This document shows positions 18,100-27,987 of a stretch of DNA of 36,000 bases, one piece after another (within the stretch, counting starts at the first letter, position 1; every line of letters starts with the position of its first letter). This DNA is from Prorocentrum cordatum. Taxonomy: Eukaryota; Sar; Dinophyceae; Prorocentrales; Prorocentraceae. Location of the stretch: contig CAUYUJ010009746.1 in assembly GCA_963575745.1 (NCBI GenBank), positions 1 through 36,000 on the forward strand. Direction: 5' to 3'. A model generated the notes under the pieces. It did no database searches, was not told the DNA's origin, and saw nothing but the letters and a program-made list of their open reading frames with translations. The position numbers were made by a program, and so were the translations under genes.

Positions 18100-19979
18100 C
18101 GACGACGACAGCGACGGTTACGACAGGGAAGGGAAATTGATGACTTGGCAGAGAAGGGCAAAGGCATCCGAGCATTGCAAAGAGTACAGCAGAGACATGG
18201 GGGCACTGAAAGGATCGCAGCAGTCACAGACAGCGCAGGGGTGCGAGTTACAGACAGTGGAGGGATCGCTGATGCATTTGCTGATTTTTACGAGGCTCTG
18301 TACAAGGACACTCGCGCGGAGGACTTGGAGGAGCAGGAGCTGGATGGCATAGTACCCCGGGTGACCGTAGAAGAGCTCACAGCCGGCCTCCGCAAGATGA
18401 AAAAAGGACGAACTTGCGCAGACGACGGCCTGGTGTCCGAGATGCTACAGACAGGACACACCGAACTTCTGGAGACTATTGCGGAATACTTCTCTGATAT
18501 TATTTCGGGGCGCATGGAGCCTCCACTGGAATGGAAAACTGCCCGTTTGTCAGTGATATTTAAGAAAGGGGAGCGTTCGGAGCTTAAAAACTACAGGCCG
18601 ATTTCCATTATACCTGTCATGGCAAAGTTATTCAGCACTGTTTTATATTTCCGTATACAAGCAGCTGTGGAGAAAAGGCTTCAGGAGGAGCAATATGGTT
18701 TCCGCACTGGGCGTGGTTGCGATGACGCGGTGCACGTGCTGCGCATGGTGGTTGAAAAATCTGCCGAATGGGGAGAAGATCTATGGTTGGCGGCGCTGGA
18801 CGTGGAGAAGGCGTTTGACAAGGTGCATCACGACGAGTTGTTCGATTCTCTGCTGTCTTCCAACATTGACGTCTCTGTCGTGAAGGTTCTGCGAAAGCTT
18901 TACCGGGGCATGGAGGCGTACGTGCAGCTGTGGCCAGGCGTGGAGAGTCGGCGATTTCAAGTCCAACGCGGCGTGCGTCAGGGCGACCCGCTTTCGCCGG
19001 TATTGTTCAACCTCGTGATGGTGCAGGTGTTGACAGAAGCGCAGGCAACGTGGCAACGAAGAGGATACGGCACAGAAGTTGGGCGGGGATTGGACGGCAA
19101 GCGGCTTACCCACGTCGCCTTCGCAGACGATGTTACTTTGGTGGCGCGGTCTTGGCTTTCGCTCAAGAGGATGGTGTTGGAGCTACGACGCCTGCTGCTG
19201 CTTCGTGGTTTGCGCTTACACCCCAGTAAATGCAAAGCACAAACGGATATCCCGGCATGGACGAGAAGGGGGGACGTTGTTTTAGAAGATGGCTTTTCTC
19301 TGCAAGTATTAGAGGAGTCAGAGTGCCTGGAGGTGCTAGGCACATCGGCGTCACTCACAGACCCAACCAAGCCTGAGATCGATCACCGGCTGGCAGTTGG
19401 GTGGCGGAAGTTCTGGGCTTTGAAGCGCCTGTTGCTCAACGCGAATGTCTCGGTCAACAAACGCCTGCGCCTGTTTGACGCCACGGTGGGCAGCGCAGTA
19501 CTCTATGGATCTCATTCCTGGACGCCGCGAGTGGAGGAAACGCAGCGGTTGCGAACAGTTCAAAACAACATGCTCCGGCGGATCTGGGCTGCAGGCGCGC
19601 CCCCGACGTGCCTTGGATCGAGTGGCTTCAACGCGCCACATGGAAAGCTCGTGCGAAAGCGCGGGAGGCTGGAGTGAGAGACTGGGTCGAAGAGCACGCC
19701 CGGAAGAAATGGCTGTGGGCAGGGTGCGCTGCCAGAAGGAGTATGTCCACTTGGGTCCGCAAAGTTACTGAATGGCGTGACTCTGACTGGACAACATCGG
19801 TAGCAGACTGCGCATGGCGCACGCGACGTCCATCGAGAAGAAGGTGGATGAAATGGGAAGATGCTGTTCGGCGTTTTACCGCTGACAACGACATCGGTTC
19901 GTGGACAAAGCAGGCACTGGACCGGGATTGGTGGGCATCCAAAGTCGAGAAGTTCGTCACGTGGTTCATGAAGCAATGA
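18100..19979 (+). pseudogene. LINE reverse transcriptase, truncated and frameshifted
   Basis: Non-LTR reverse transcriptase. In order: linker ending ADAFADFYEALYKD; KGERSELKNYRPISIIPVMA (18565-18625); EQYGFRTGRG; motif A LDVEKAFD with its catalytic Asp (18796-18819); motif B RGVRQGDPLSP (18967-18999); motif C FADD (19120-19131), the Asp pair intact; motif D LHPSKCKA. The frame breaks in a C5 run (19600-19604), which is one base short; the coding signal resumes in the next frame as WIEWLQRATWKARAKAREAG, KKWLWAGCAARR (the conserved WAGH.AR-type tail motif of this LINE group, His replaced by Cys) and stops at TGA 19977-19979. The N-terminus and any endonuclease are missing, so it is not autonomous even without the frameshift. 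The open frame upstream of 18088 is simple repeat, not part of the element. Confidence 0.85.
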
Positions 19980-20053
19980 GGCGGCACGCGCTGAGCTGCG
20001 CCCCTCGCGGGCCCCTTCGGGGACGCAGCCACTTCCACTTCCACTTCCACTTT
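18100..20053 (+). mobile_element. 5'-truncated non-LTR retrotransposon (LINE)
   Basis: Bounded by CGTGATCGTCAG on both sides. It contains a reverse transcriptase and C-terminal region but no endonuclease domain, the usual result of incomplete first-strand synthesis. The 3' end is a (CACTTC)n-type tail (20030-20052) instead of poly(A), preceded by a short GC hairpin (CCCCTCGCGGGCCCCTTCGG). Confidence 0.8.
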
Positions 20054-20065
20054 CGTGATCGTCAG
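20054..20065. repeat. Probable LINE target-site duplication, right
   Basis: CGTGATCGTCAG, exact copy of 18088-18099, directly behind the CACTTC tail. Confidence 0.6.
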
Positions 20066-20239
20066 AACCATCTCAACCACGATTGGGACAGTAAGTCGGC
20101 TCTCCTAGCACACCCCCTCCAGGAGCGGGATGGGCATTGCGAAACCCGACTACCCCACAGAGAGGGAGTAGGTCGATCGGTGGGGCCAAAGCTTCCCCTG
20201 TGGTGGTGGGAGAAGTTCCTCCCGTCCAGAAGAGATGGA

Positions 20240-20832
20240 GCGAGGGCTTCGGCAGCGAACGAGGAGGCGAAGAAAGAGGAGGAGGCGATAGAGAAGGAGG
20301 AGGAGGAGGAGGAGGAGCAGGAGGAGCAGGAGGATGAGGATGTGGAGGAGAAGGCGAAGGAGGAGGAGGAGGAGGAGGAAGAGGAGGAGGACGAGGAGGA
20401 GGAGTAGGTGGAGGAGCAAGAGGAGCTGGAGGAGGACGAGAAGCAAGGAGGAGGGAGAGGAGGAGGAGAAGGAGGAGGAGGGGGAGGAGGAGAGAGGAGG
20501 AGGAGGGAGGAGGAGGAGCGGGAGGAGGAGGGAGGAGGAGGACGAGGAGGAGGAGGATGAGAGGAGGAGAAATGAGGAGGAGGAGGAGGAGGAGTGAGGA
20601 GGAGGAGGAGCGGGGAGGAGGAGGAGGAGGAGGAGGAGGGAGAGGAGGAGGAGAGGAGGAGGAGGAGGAGGAGGATGTAGGAGGAGGAGGGAGGATGAGG
20701 CGGAGGAGGAGGAGGAGGAGGAGGAGGGGAGGAGGAGGAGGAGGAGGCCGGAGGAGGAGGAGGAGGAGGAGGGGAGGAGGGGGGAGGAGGCAATGGAGAG
20801 GGGGAGGGGGAAAGGAGGTAGTAGGAGAGGGG
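20240..20832. repeat. Long polypurine tract (GGA/GAG)
   Basis: About 590 nt in which the plus strand is almost only A and G, dominated by GGA/GAG with rare C or T. All three frames on both strands are largely open; the apparent proteins (poly-Glu, poly-Arg, poly-Ser/Pro/Leu) are artefacts. Confidence 0.9.
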
Positions 20833-21034
20833 AGTGGTCAAGCAGCAGGGCAGCGTGGAAGCCCTGCGGCACCACGGCCCCTCACAGAGAGGGAGGCCGC
20901 GGGCGTCGGGCGGGCACGCAGGCCGTCGAGCGGCGCGCGGCGGCGCTGGCGGCCATCGAGCCGGGCATGGGCCGTGCAGCGGGCAGCGGCGACCCCGGAG
21001 GGGGTGGGTGGGGCAGAAGCCTCGGGCGGGCGGC
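20833..21034. other. GC-rich spacer between two purine tracts
   Basis: Nothing recognised. Confidence 0.35.
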
Positions 21035-21172
21035 AAAGGAGGAGGAGGAGGAGGAGGAGGAGGAGGTGGAGGAGGAGGAGGAGGTGGAGGAGAGGAGGAA
21101 GAGGAGGAGGAGGAGGAGGAGGAGGAGGAGGAGGAGGAGGAGGAGGAGGACGAGGGGAGGAGGAAGGGGGGG
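21035..21172. repeat. GGA/GAG array
   Basis: Second polypurine tract, about 138 nt. Confidence 0.9.
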
Positions 21173-21617
21173 GGACCTCAATGGGGGGTGAAAGAGACGG
21201 CCCTCGAAGGGCCCTCAGAAGTCTCGGGCGGGAGGCAAGGGGGGGGGACCTAAATGGGGGGTGTTCCTTTCTGTTCCTTGCTGTTCCTTCTTCTCCTCCT
21301 CCTTTCCACTCTGGCGTTTTCCTCGCTCGCTTGGCAGACGCTCCGCCGTTACACGCGGTGGCACAGCCTCGCTGTGGTGATCTACGGCGCTCTGGAATCA
21401 TGGTGTCATCGTTGCCGGGCAATGGGGGGTGAAAGAGAAGGCCCTCGAGGGGCCCTCTAGGGCCCCCTTTGGGCCCCTGCGGACCCCCAAGGGGTCCTCG
21501 GGGGCCTCCCTGGGGCCTGTCTCTCCATTCCCCCTGTAGGTCGCCCCGCCTTGTCAGTCGCCCGAACCCTGTGCGCGACCTGCGGGGGGGGGGGGACCAT
21601 CCCAGATCGACCGGGCT
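21173..21617. repeat. Short repeats of AATGGGGGGTGAAAGAGA
   Basis: AATGGGGGGTGAAAGAGA followed by (C/G)GCCCTCGA occurs at 21180 and 21421; a shorter AATGGGGGGTG copy at 21254. The segment 21460-21520 is dense in GGGCCC/GGGGCC palindromes. No gene. Confidence 0.6.
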
Positions 21618-21705
21618 CGAGACATGCCGCGGAAGGAAGGGGTCCAGGGCTCTGGTCGATTTTCTCTGCGGTGCTGCGATTTTTTCGCAGCGTCGGATTT
21701 CATGG
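21618..21705 (+). repeat. Structured dispersed repeat S, copy 1
   Basis: GAGACATGCCGCGGAAGGAA ... GGGGTCCAGGGCTCTGGTCG ... then a hairpin GCTGCGA-TTTTT-TCGCAGC followed by GTCGGAT. A second copy at 29219-29303 preserves the hairpin with a compensating change. Confidence 0.7.
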
Positions 21706-22086
21706 TCCTTCCTCGTTCTTCCTCGCTCCTCCCAGCGGTCCTCCTCCGAGCTCCTCCGCGCGGCCCTCGCTCGCTTCTCCCTCGCGGACATGCTCTCGCG
21801 TCGCGACACAAAAAAAACACGACGGAAGGGTTCTGGCCCTTTTCGGTCTCTGGGGACCCTGGCTGGGCCCGCGGGCCGTCCAAGAACGACTCGGGATGAG
21901 AAGTTGTCCCTGCTGAGTGGCTGGGGGCCAGCGTAGTGAAAACACAAGACTTCGCATGTCTGGGGGCTCGGGGCTGGCGACCCGCCCGTGCTTGGGGGGA
22001 TCGGGTGCGAGGGGGTCGTAACGGAAGGGGGCCGACAGGCCCCCCCCCCAACATTGGCTTTCGCGGTTGGATTTTCCCCTCCCCCC
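21706..22086. other. Non-coding stretch, nothing recognised
   Basis: Pyrimidine-rich at first (CTCCTCC), then mixed; no supported gene. Confidence 0.35.
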
Positions 22087-22137
22087 TTTTTTTATTTTTT
22101 TTTTGTTTTTTAGTTCTTTTTTTTTTTTTTTTTGTTT

Positions 22138-22182
<45 letters not shown>

Positions 22183-22196
22183 GTGTTTTGTGTTTT

Positions 22197-22228
<32 letters not shown>

Positions 22229-22345
22229 TTTTTATTTTTTTTTTTTTTTTGTTTTTTTTTTTTTTTTTTTTTTGTTTGTGTTTTTTTTTTGTTTTTTTTT
22301 TTTTTTTTTTTTATTTTTTTTTTTTTTTTTTTTTTTTTTTGTTTT

Positions 22346-22377
<32 letters not shown>

Positions 22378-22440
22378 TGGTTTTTTTTTTTTTTGTTTTT
22401 TTTATTTTTTTTGTTTTTTTTTTTTTTTTTTTTTTATTTT

Positions 22441-22522
<82 letters not shown>

Positions 22523-22549
22523 CTTTTTTTTTTTTTTTTTTTTTTTTTT
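22087..22549. repeat. 463-nt T tract
   Basis: Almost pure T with isolated G, A and C (GTTTG, TTATT types). Far longer than the other T tract at 1987-2069. The frames across it (poly-Phe, poly-Lys) are artefacts. If the interruptions are real, it is an old expanded homopolymer. Confidence 0.95.
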
Positions 22550-23133
22550 GCGGCCTCCGAAGGCCTCGCACCAAAGCTCATTCGTGCCTCCAGGGTCATC
22601 CTCGTGCGTAGCAAGGGGCAAAGGAAGGTCCGAAACCGCGGGTGCACGACGCGAGGCGCCCGTCGTGCCGTCGTTGGGCGACGCTTGGAGATTTTTTGTT
22701 GGGGGGAGGGCGGTGGTTCTGGTCGGGCGAAGGTCCGCCACACACAATTATACACATACGCCTTCCACTGGACTGCTCCTGGGCCTCAGGGGAGGGCGGC
22801 GGTGTGTGGATCACCAGGTGAGAGCCAACGACTTTCTGCACACCGCCGCCCTCCCTGGAAGAGCGTGCGAGGTTTGTCGGAGGGTGGCCGCGTATAAATC
22901 TGTACATACAAGACTGCACTGGCACTTTGCGCCGTGCACCTTGTTTCGCAGCCCTCCCTCCTTTTGTAAAAAAATACACATCCTTCCTCTTGCGTCTGCT
23001 CCGTTCACCCCCTGTTCGACGCGCGTGCGCGCGTCGCAGAGGCGGGGGGGGAGGCGGGCAGGCGAGTCAGCAGTGGGAGAGCGGGGACGGGAGGCTTTTG
23101 TTGCGTCAGTCCCGGCAAGCGCACGACGCGAAT
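22550..23133. other. Non-coding stretch with a 17-bp stem-loop
   Basis: Contains the inverted repeat at 22790-22855 and a GCGCGTGCGCGCG palindrome near 23020. No gene supported. Confidence 0.4.
22790..22855. repeat. 17-bp perfect stem-loop
   Basis: GGGAGGGCGGCGGTGTG (22790-22806) and its exact complement CACACCGCCGCCCTCCC (22839-22855) around a 32-nt loop. Confidence 0.9.
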
Positions 23134-23919
23134 TCAGGCCCCTCCTGTCGCAGCGGCGGCGACGACCTCGTGCTCGTCGTTGCCCGCGGCCACGTTTTCG
23201 CCGTCGCTTCCCCCCTCTCCGTCCTCCTCCAGCGTGGCGCTTCCGAGCCGGGATAGCAACTGCGACTCTTCGAAGAAGACGAGCTGCGTGGCGTAGTCCG
23301 TCAGGGTGGCTTTTTCGCAGTAGGAGTCCACCGCCGCGCCGCGAGGCGCGGTGAGGAATGTAGTCGGGTCCTTCAGAGTCCTTTGCGCTGACGTTCGGTT
23401 GTCTGGTCGGCTACTTCGCGGGTCTTGGTTAGCTGCGTTGTTGGCTGCTCGGTTAGTTGTCTCGTTTGCTTCCTGGCCGGCTTTCCGAACATCCAAAGGC
23501 CACGCCCAGGGGCGGCGGCAGGCGGGGCCGAAGGTCAATTGATACACGCGCCGCACCACGTTGGGGCCGAACTGGGCAACAGTCGCAGCTCTGCGGTCCA
23601 CGAACGTTTTTTTTGCGCGCAGCCCCAGCCTGGCGAAGGAGGGCGGTCCAGAGCTGCAGGGCGGCAGCGCACTGTGCGTGTGGCGCGGCAACTTTGCGGA
23701 CCGGTTCGCCCCGCTTTCCGGCGGCCTGCACCGCGGCCCCCAGACGCTGGGACACCACGCGACGGGGCCCGCTCCCGGCGAGCACCGCTGCGGGTGTCTT
23801 CTTGTGCCGCCCGTGGTTCGGGCAGCGCGAGGAGGGCTGCGGAATGCGCGAAGCATTTTTCGCCTTGGAGCTCCACCAGCTCCGAGAAGCTCAAGAGGGG
23901 AAAAAACACACAGACACAA
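23134..23919 (-). CDS. Hypothetical coding region, low support
   Basis: An open minus-strand frame of 261 codons. The C-terminal part (about 23370-23134; TTFLTAPRGAAVDSYCEKAT, LTDYATQLVFFEESQLLSRL, then an acidic Gly-rich tail ending in TGGA and TGA) has plausible protein composition. The N-terminal part is GC-biased and may be intron or intergenic. No domain recognised. It could equally be a chance frame. Confidence 0.25.
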   Translation of the reverse strand: MCLCVFSPLELLGAGGAPRRKMLRAFRSPPRAARTTGGTRRHPQRCSPGAGPVAWCPSVWGPRCRPPESGANRSAKLPRHTHSALPPCSSGPPSFARLGLRAKKTFVDRRAATVAQFGPNVVRRVYQLTFGPACRRPWAWPLDVRKAGQEANETTNRAANNAANQDPRSSRPDNRTSAQRTLKDPTTFLTAPRGAAVDSYCEKATLTDYATQLVFFEESQLLSRLGSATLEEDGEGGSDGENVAAGNDEHEVVAAAATGGA

Positions 23920-23933
23920 TTAATCGGCGATTC

Positions 23934-24004
23934 CCAGAAAATATGGGAAAATATGGGAAGTGGGGGGGAACAAAAACCCAGAAAATATGGGAAAATATGG
24001 GGGA
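23934..24004. repeat. Direct repeat of CAGAAAATATGGGAAAATAT
   Basis: Two copies (about 23936 and 23980), each made of two AAAATATGGG units, inside an AT-rich patch. Confidence 0.85.
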
Positions 24005-24047
24005 TATTTTTATTTGTGTGTATTTATTTGTGTGTCCCAGTTCCCCT

Positions 24048-24535
24048 TCAAGAAGCCGCGAGCACGCCCTCCAGGTCCTCGGCGGACGCTGCAAGCAGCT
24101 CGGACACCATGCCGCTGCCGTTCTCCAACTCCGACAGCGCATTCAAGAAGCATTTGCTGTTGGCGGCAATTGATCGCAACTTTCGGGCGGCCTTGGGCGC
24201 CAATCTTGGCGAGCCTGGCCTTCTCCAGCGTCTTCGGGTTGAAACTATCGCCGACCAGCTCGGAGGGGTGTCCGGTGCGTTCGTGGAGAATCATTTTAAA
24301 TTTTGCCGCCACTCTTTTGCTCGCAGAAATGGCATCAACTCTGTCGCGCAGCTGTCAGCGCTTCCATCTGCACGTCCTCCATGTTTGGCAGGCGTTGCGC
24401 GCTGGGAGTCAGCCCGCGCCACCAGCGCGGGACATCTGTGGTTCGCGACGATTTCCCCAGCAGACTGTCTCGGACCATCTGCCGCGCGCGGCGGACGAGC
24501 CAGAACGAAACCCAAAATGTGTCTTTCATTGCCAC
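24048..24535 (-). pseudogene. Decayed coding segment, unknown family
   Basis: Three successive minus-strand frames each carry protein-like sequence that would join end to end: RRARQMVRDSLLGKSSRTTD to PNMEDVQMEALTAA (from 24535); RVDAISASKRVAAKFKMILH, ERTGHPSELVGDSFNPKTLE (about 24345-24195); ARKLRSIAANSKCFLNALSE, SELLAASAEDLEGVLAAS (to TGA at 24048-24050). Two +1 shifts are needed, near 24347 and 24195. Composition and continuity suggest one gene with two frameshifts; family not recognised. Small introns are a weaker alternative. Confidence 0.4.
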
Positions 24536-24658
24536 GGGGACTTCGCCCCTGAAGACGCGGCGGCGTTAAATTCAAAATGGCTCTGGACGTTTTGTGTGTG
24601 TGTGTGTGGGGGGGGGGGTGGAGCGGGGTGAAGAGGATCGGGCGCGTCGAGCCCGAGT

Positions 24659-24695
<37 letters not shown>

Positions 24696-25060
24696 CCGCG
24701 GTTGTCTGCCAAGATGGCCCAAGGTGTCCGAAGATTGCTGAGTTTGATAGCTGAACGAAACTTTGGATTGCAAAAAAAGCGAAGGATAGCAAAAAACGAA
24801 GGATTGCAAACAAAAGCGTAGGGTTGCAAAAAAAACGGAGGATTGCAGGATTGCAAAAAAAACCTGCGTGCTCCAATGGGTTGGAAGATTGGCCGGAGAC
24901 GATCTGCCCGAGTTCGAGGCTGATCCGAAAGGGTGCTCGGACCACGGCGGGCCTCTTCGATGCGTTTGGGTCTGTGGGGAGGCGTCTCGGGGTCGTCGCG
25001 GGAACCATGTTGCTGGTTTTGTAGGTACACCGCACTCACATATATACCCCTGGGTGGGTG
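24536..25060. repeat. Microsatellites and a 19-bp GGATTGCAAAAAAA array
   Basis: (GT)n at 24594-24608, (GA)n at 24658-24696, and a degenerate array GGATTGCAAAAAAAGCGAA / GGATAGCAAAAAACGAA and variants at about 24765-24862 (five to six units). No gene supported. Confidence 0.75.
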
Positions 25061-25074
25061 TATGTGCGGCCGTT

Positions 25075-25440
25075 TTTGCGCTGTCATGTGCGCGCATGTG
25101 CGCGGCATGTGCCAGTCATGTACCAGGCCTGTGCGGCCCTTTTTGGATGGACTTCCTACTGTGCACGTCGTGCCCGGGCATGTGCGGGGGCATGTGCGCT
25201 GTGTTTTGATGTATCCATCATACGCACATGCACGCACAATCCGACGCACATGCGCGCACATGCCTGCACATGCGGGAGGTGTTCGAGAATCGCAGATCTG
25301 TCATCGGCACATGCACGCACATGCCTGTGCAACCTCTCTTCGGGAGGCCGCGCGGGCCCGCACATGCACGCACATGCGGTGAAGCGCGCGGGCGCACATG
25401 CGTGCACATCCCAATGCACATGCACGCTCATGCCCTAGGA
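25075..25440. repeat. GCATGTGCG decamer repeats in both orientations
   Basis: From 25080 to 25205 the plus strand carries CATGTGCGCG-type units; from 25222 to 25440 the complement GCACATGCGC prevails. The two halves face each other around about 25212 and could form a large imperfect cruciform. More units occur at 25915-25950 and 26655-26835. Confidence 0.85.
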
Positions 25441-26055
25441 GCTGTCTGGGACCCCTGTGCCTCCAATGCCTCCTGGCCTTCGCAGAGCTAACCTGGGGCG
25501 TGCCAGGGCTTCCTGAAAGAGTTTGTTGTGCGTTTAGACTCGCCCGCTGCTGGCGGGGGCGGTTCTTCGCCCGGTTCGTGAGCTGGCGGTGGCGTGCCCT
25601 CCTAGTAAAACACTCTCCCGCGCGCCTTCTCAGCTCGGCCGGAGAAGCAGGGGTGGGGGGGGGGAGGTGGAGGGGGGGGAAGGAGGGGGGGCCGAGGAGG
25701 CGGACGCCCCCGGCTCGGCCGGCCCGCCCGCCTGTTCGGCTCGGCCAGAAGAGAAGGAGGAGGAGGAGGAGGAGGAGGAGGAGGAGGAGGAGGAGGAGGA
25801 GGTGAGAGTTGGGAGGATGTCTCAGGAGAAAGTGGCTTGACGGCCCGAGCTCAGGGAATCTCGGAATCGCTAGCCTGGCTCGGCCACTGGCGAGCTCGGC
25901 CTGTGCGAATACTGTGCGTACCTGTGCGGGGCATGTGCGGGACGTGCAAGAATGCCGGGGCCGGCGTTCGTCTCCGGGCGCCGGCGCGTTCGCGTCCGGC
26001 CGGTTCCGCGTGAGACGTCGTCGGCAATTTGGAGGCCGACATGCTTTGACATGAG
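25441..26055. other. Non-coding stretch with GGA array and one inverted minisatellite unit
   Basis: GGA array at 25756-25801. At 25803-25847 a single unit of the 65-bp minisatellite (see 26056) lies in opposite orientation (AGGATGTCTCAGGAGAAAGT). No gene. Confidence 0.6.
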
Positions 26056-26660
26056 GTGATCTGGCCACCTTCGCCTGAGACGTCCTCGCAACTCTGGTCT
26101 CGGAGATGCCCTGCCCCATGGTGGCCCAGCCACTTTCGGGTTTCGAGACGCCCTGAGCTGAGGTGGTTAGACCATTTTCGCCTGAGACATCCTCGCTACT
26201 CTGACCTCAGAGATCTCCTGCCCCATGCTGGTCAGGCCACTGTCGCCTGAGACATCCTCGCAAGTCTCGATTCCGATATGCCCCGAGCTGAGGTGGTCAG
26301 CCACTGTCGCCTGAGACATCCTCGCAACCCTGATCTCAATGATGCCCTGCTCGATAGTGTCTCGGCCACTTTCGCCTGAGACATCCTCGGAACTCTGGGT
26401 TCCGAGACGCCCTGAGCTGAGGTGGTTAAACCATTTTCGCTTTAGACATCCTCGCCCGAGATGCCCTGAGTTGAGGTGATCAGGCCATTTTCGCCTGAGA
26501 CATCCTCGCAACTCTGACCTCAATGATGCCCTGCTCCATAGTGTCTCGGCCTTTTTCGCCTAAGACCCTCGCAACTCTGAGTTCCGAGATGCCCTGCCCC
26601 ATGGTGGTCCGGCCACGCTTGCCTGAGACAGTCATGCCACTATCGCCTGCGACATCTCTG
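26056..26660. repeat. 65-bp minisatellite, about nine units
   Basis: Unit containing TTCGCCTGAGACATCCTCGC, AACTCTGA, GATGCCCTG and GTGGT. The landmark CCTGAGAC recurs at 26074, 26181, 26246, 26310, 26375, 26440 (as CTTTAGAC), 26494, 26559 and 26622: spacing mostly 63-65, once 107 and once 54. Units are diverged, so it is old. The period is not a multiple of three. Confidence 0.9.
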
Positions 26661-26903
26661 CGGCATGTGCGGGCATGTGTGTCCATGCTTTCAGAGTTTT
26701 GCTTGACCGTGCATTCGACTGTGCGTCGGACGGTGTGGCATGTGCGCGCATGTGCGGCAATGCTGTTGAGGCTTTTGCATATTTGCATGGACATGTGCAT
26801 GCGACTGTGCGGCATGTGCCTGCATGTGCGGCCCCTTCCGGACCACAATTTCAAAGTGAGCATTATAGAAGTGAGCGCTATAGAAGTGAGTCCGGTGTAC
26901 CCC

Positions 26904-27823
26904 GTTACCATTACCATTACCGTTACCGTTATCATTACCAGTACCATTACCATTCTCTCTGCCATTACCATTAGCATTGCCATTGCCATCAGCCAGTACC
27001 ATTACCATTGCCAGTACCATTTCCATTCCCAATACCATTACCATTACCATTACCCTTTCCATTACCATTACCATTACCTTTACCTCTACCTTTACCTTTA
27101 CCCTTATCCTTATCATTCCCATGTCCGTTACCACTACCACTACCATTTCCATTCCCGTTCCCATTCCCATTCACATTCCCGTTCCCGTTCCCATTACCAT
27201 TACAATTACCATTGCCGTTGCCATTGCCATGGCCATTACCATTGCCATTGCCATTGCCAATCCCATTACCATTACCGTTGCCATTGTCATTGTCATTGCC
27301 ATTGCCAAACGCTACCCCGCTACCATTACCGTTACCATTACCAGTACCATTACCATTACCACTGTCATTACCATTGCCATTGCCATTGCCATTTGCCACT
27401 ACCATTACCATTGCCATTACCATTACCATTGCCATTGCCATTACCATTACCATTACCATTACCATTACCGCTGCCATTACCATTACAATTCCCGTCATCA
27501 TTCCCATTCCCATTCCTTTTCCGATCAGTGCCATTACCATTACCACTACCACTATCATTTCCATTCCCGTTCCCATTCCCACTCCCATTCCCATTACCAT
27601 TACCTTTTTACCATTAGCATTACCATTGCCATGGCCATTACCATTGCCATTGCCACTGTCATTGCCATTCCCATTGCCATTACCATTGCCATTACCATTA
27701 CCATTACCGTTGCCATTGCCATTGTCATTGCCATTGCCAGTCGCTACCCCGTTACCACTATCATTACAATTACCATTACCATTACCACTGTCATTACCAT
27801 TGCCATTGCCATTGCCGTTGCCA
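26904..27823. repeat. Hexanucleotide array (CCATTA/CCATTG)n, about 920 bp
   Basis: Around 150 units of CCATTR with GTTACC, CCATTCCC and TTTACC variants. All three plus frames are open (Pro-Leu, Ile-Thr/Ala and His-Tyr/Cys dipeptides), and so are long minus frames; none is a gene. It is not the TTTAGGG telomere repeat reported for dinoflagellates. Confidence 0.95.
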
Positions 27824-27825
27824 TT

Positions 27826-27987
27826 CGAGGATTTCAGTAAGAATCATTCAGTGGAGGGTTTCAGTAGGAATCCACCTGTGGAGGATTTCAGTAGGAATCA
27901 TTCAGTGGAGGGTTTCGGTAGGAACCCTTCTGTCGAGGATTTCATTGTGAATCCTTCTTGTGGGGGCGTTCAATAGGAATCCTTCTA
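27826..27987 (+). repeat. 27-bp tandem array, six units
   Basis: Units such as GGAGGATTTCAGTAGGAATC ATTCAGT. The period is exactly nine codons; in the plus frame it reads VEDFSRNHS / VEGFGRNPS repeats up to a TAG. Confidence 0.9.

Noticed and set aside
21936-23354. Long poly-Phe and poly-Lys frames
   Set aside because: Produced only by the T tract.
24572-24586. AGCCATTTTG on the minus strand
   Set aside because: A 10-nt match is expected by chance at this search size, and the flanks do not fit.
26904-27823. Interstitial telomere
   Set aside because: The unit CCATTR differs from TTTAGGG-type telomeres.
26977-27976. Several long dipeptide-repeat frames
   Set aside because: Period-six DNA keeps all frames open; there is no codon structure.
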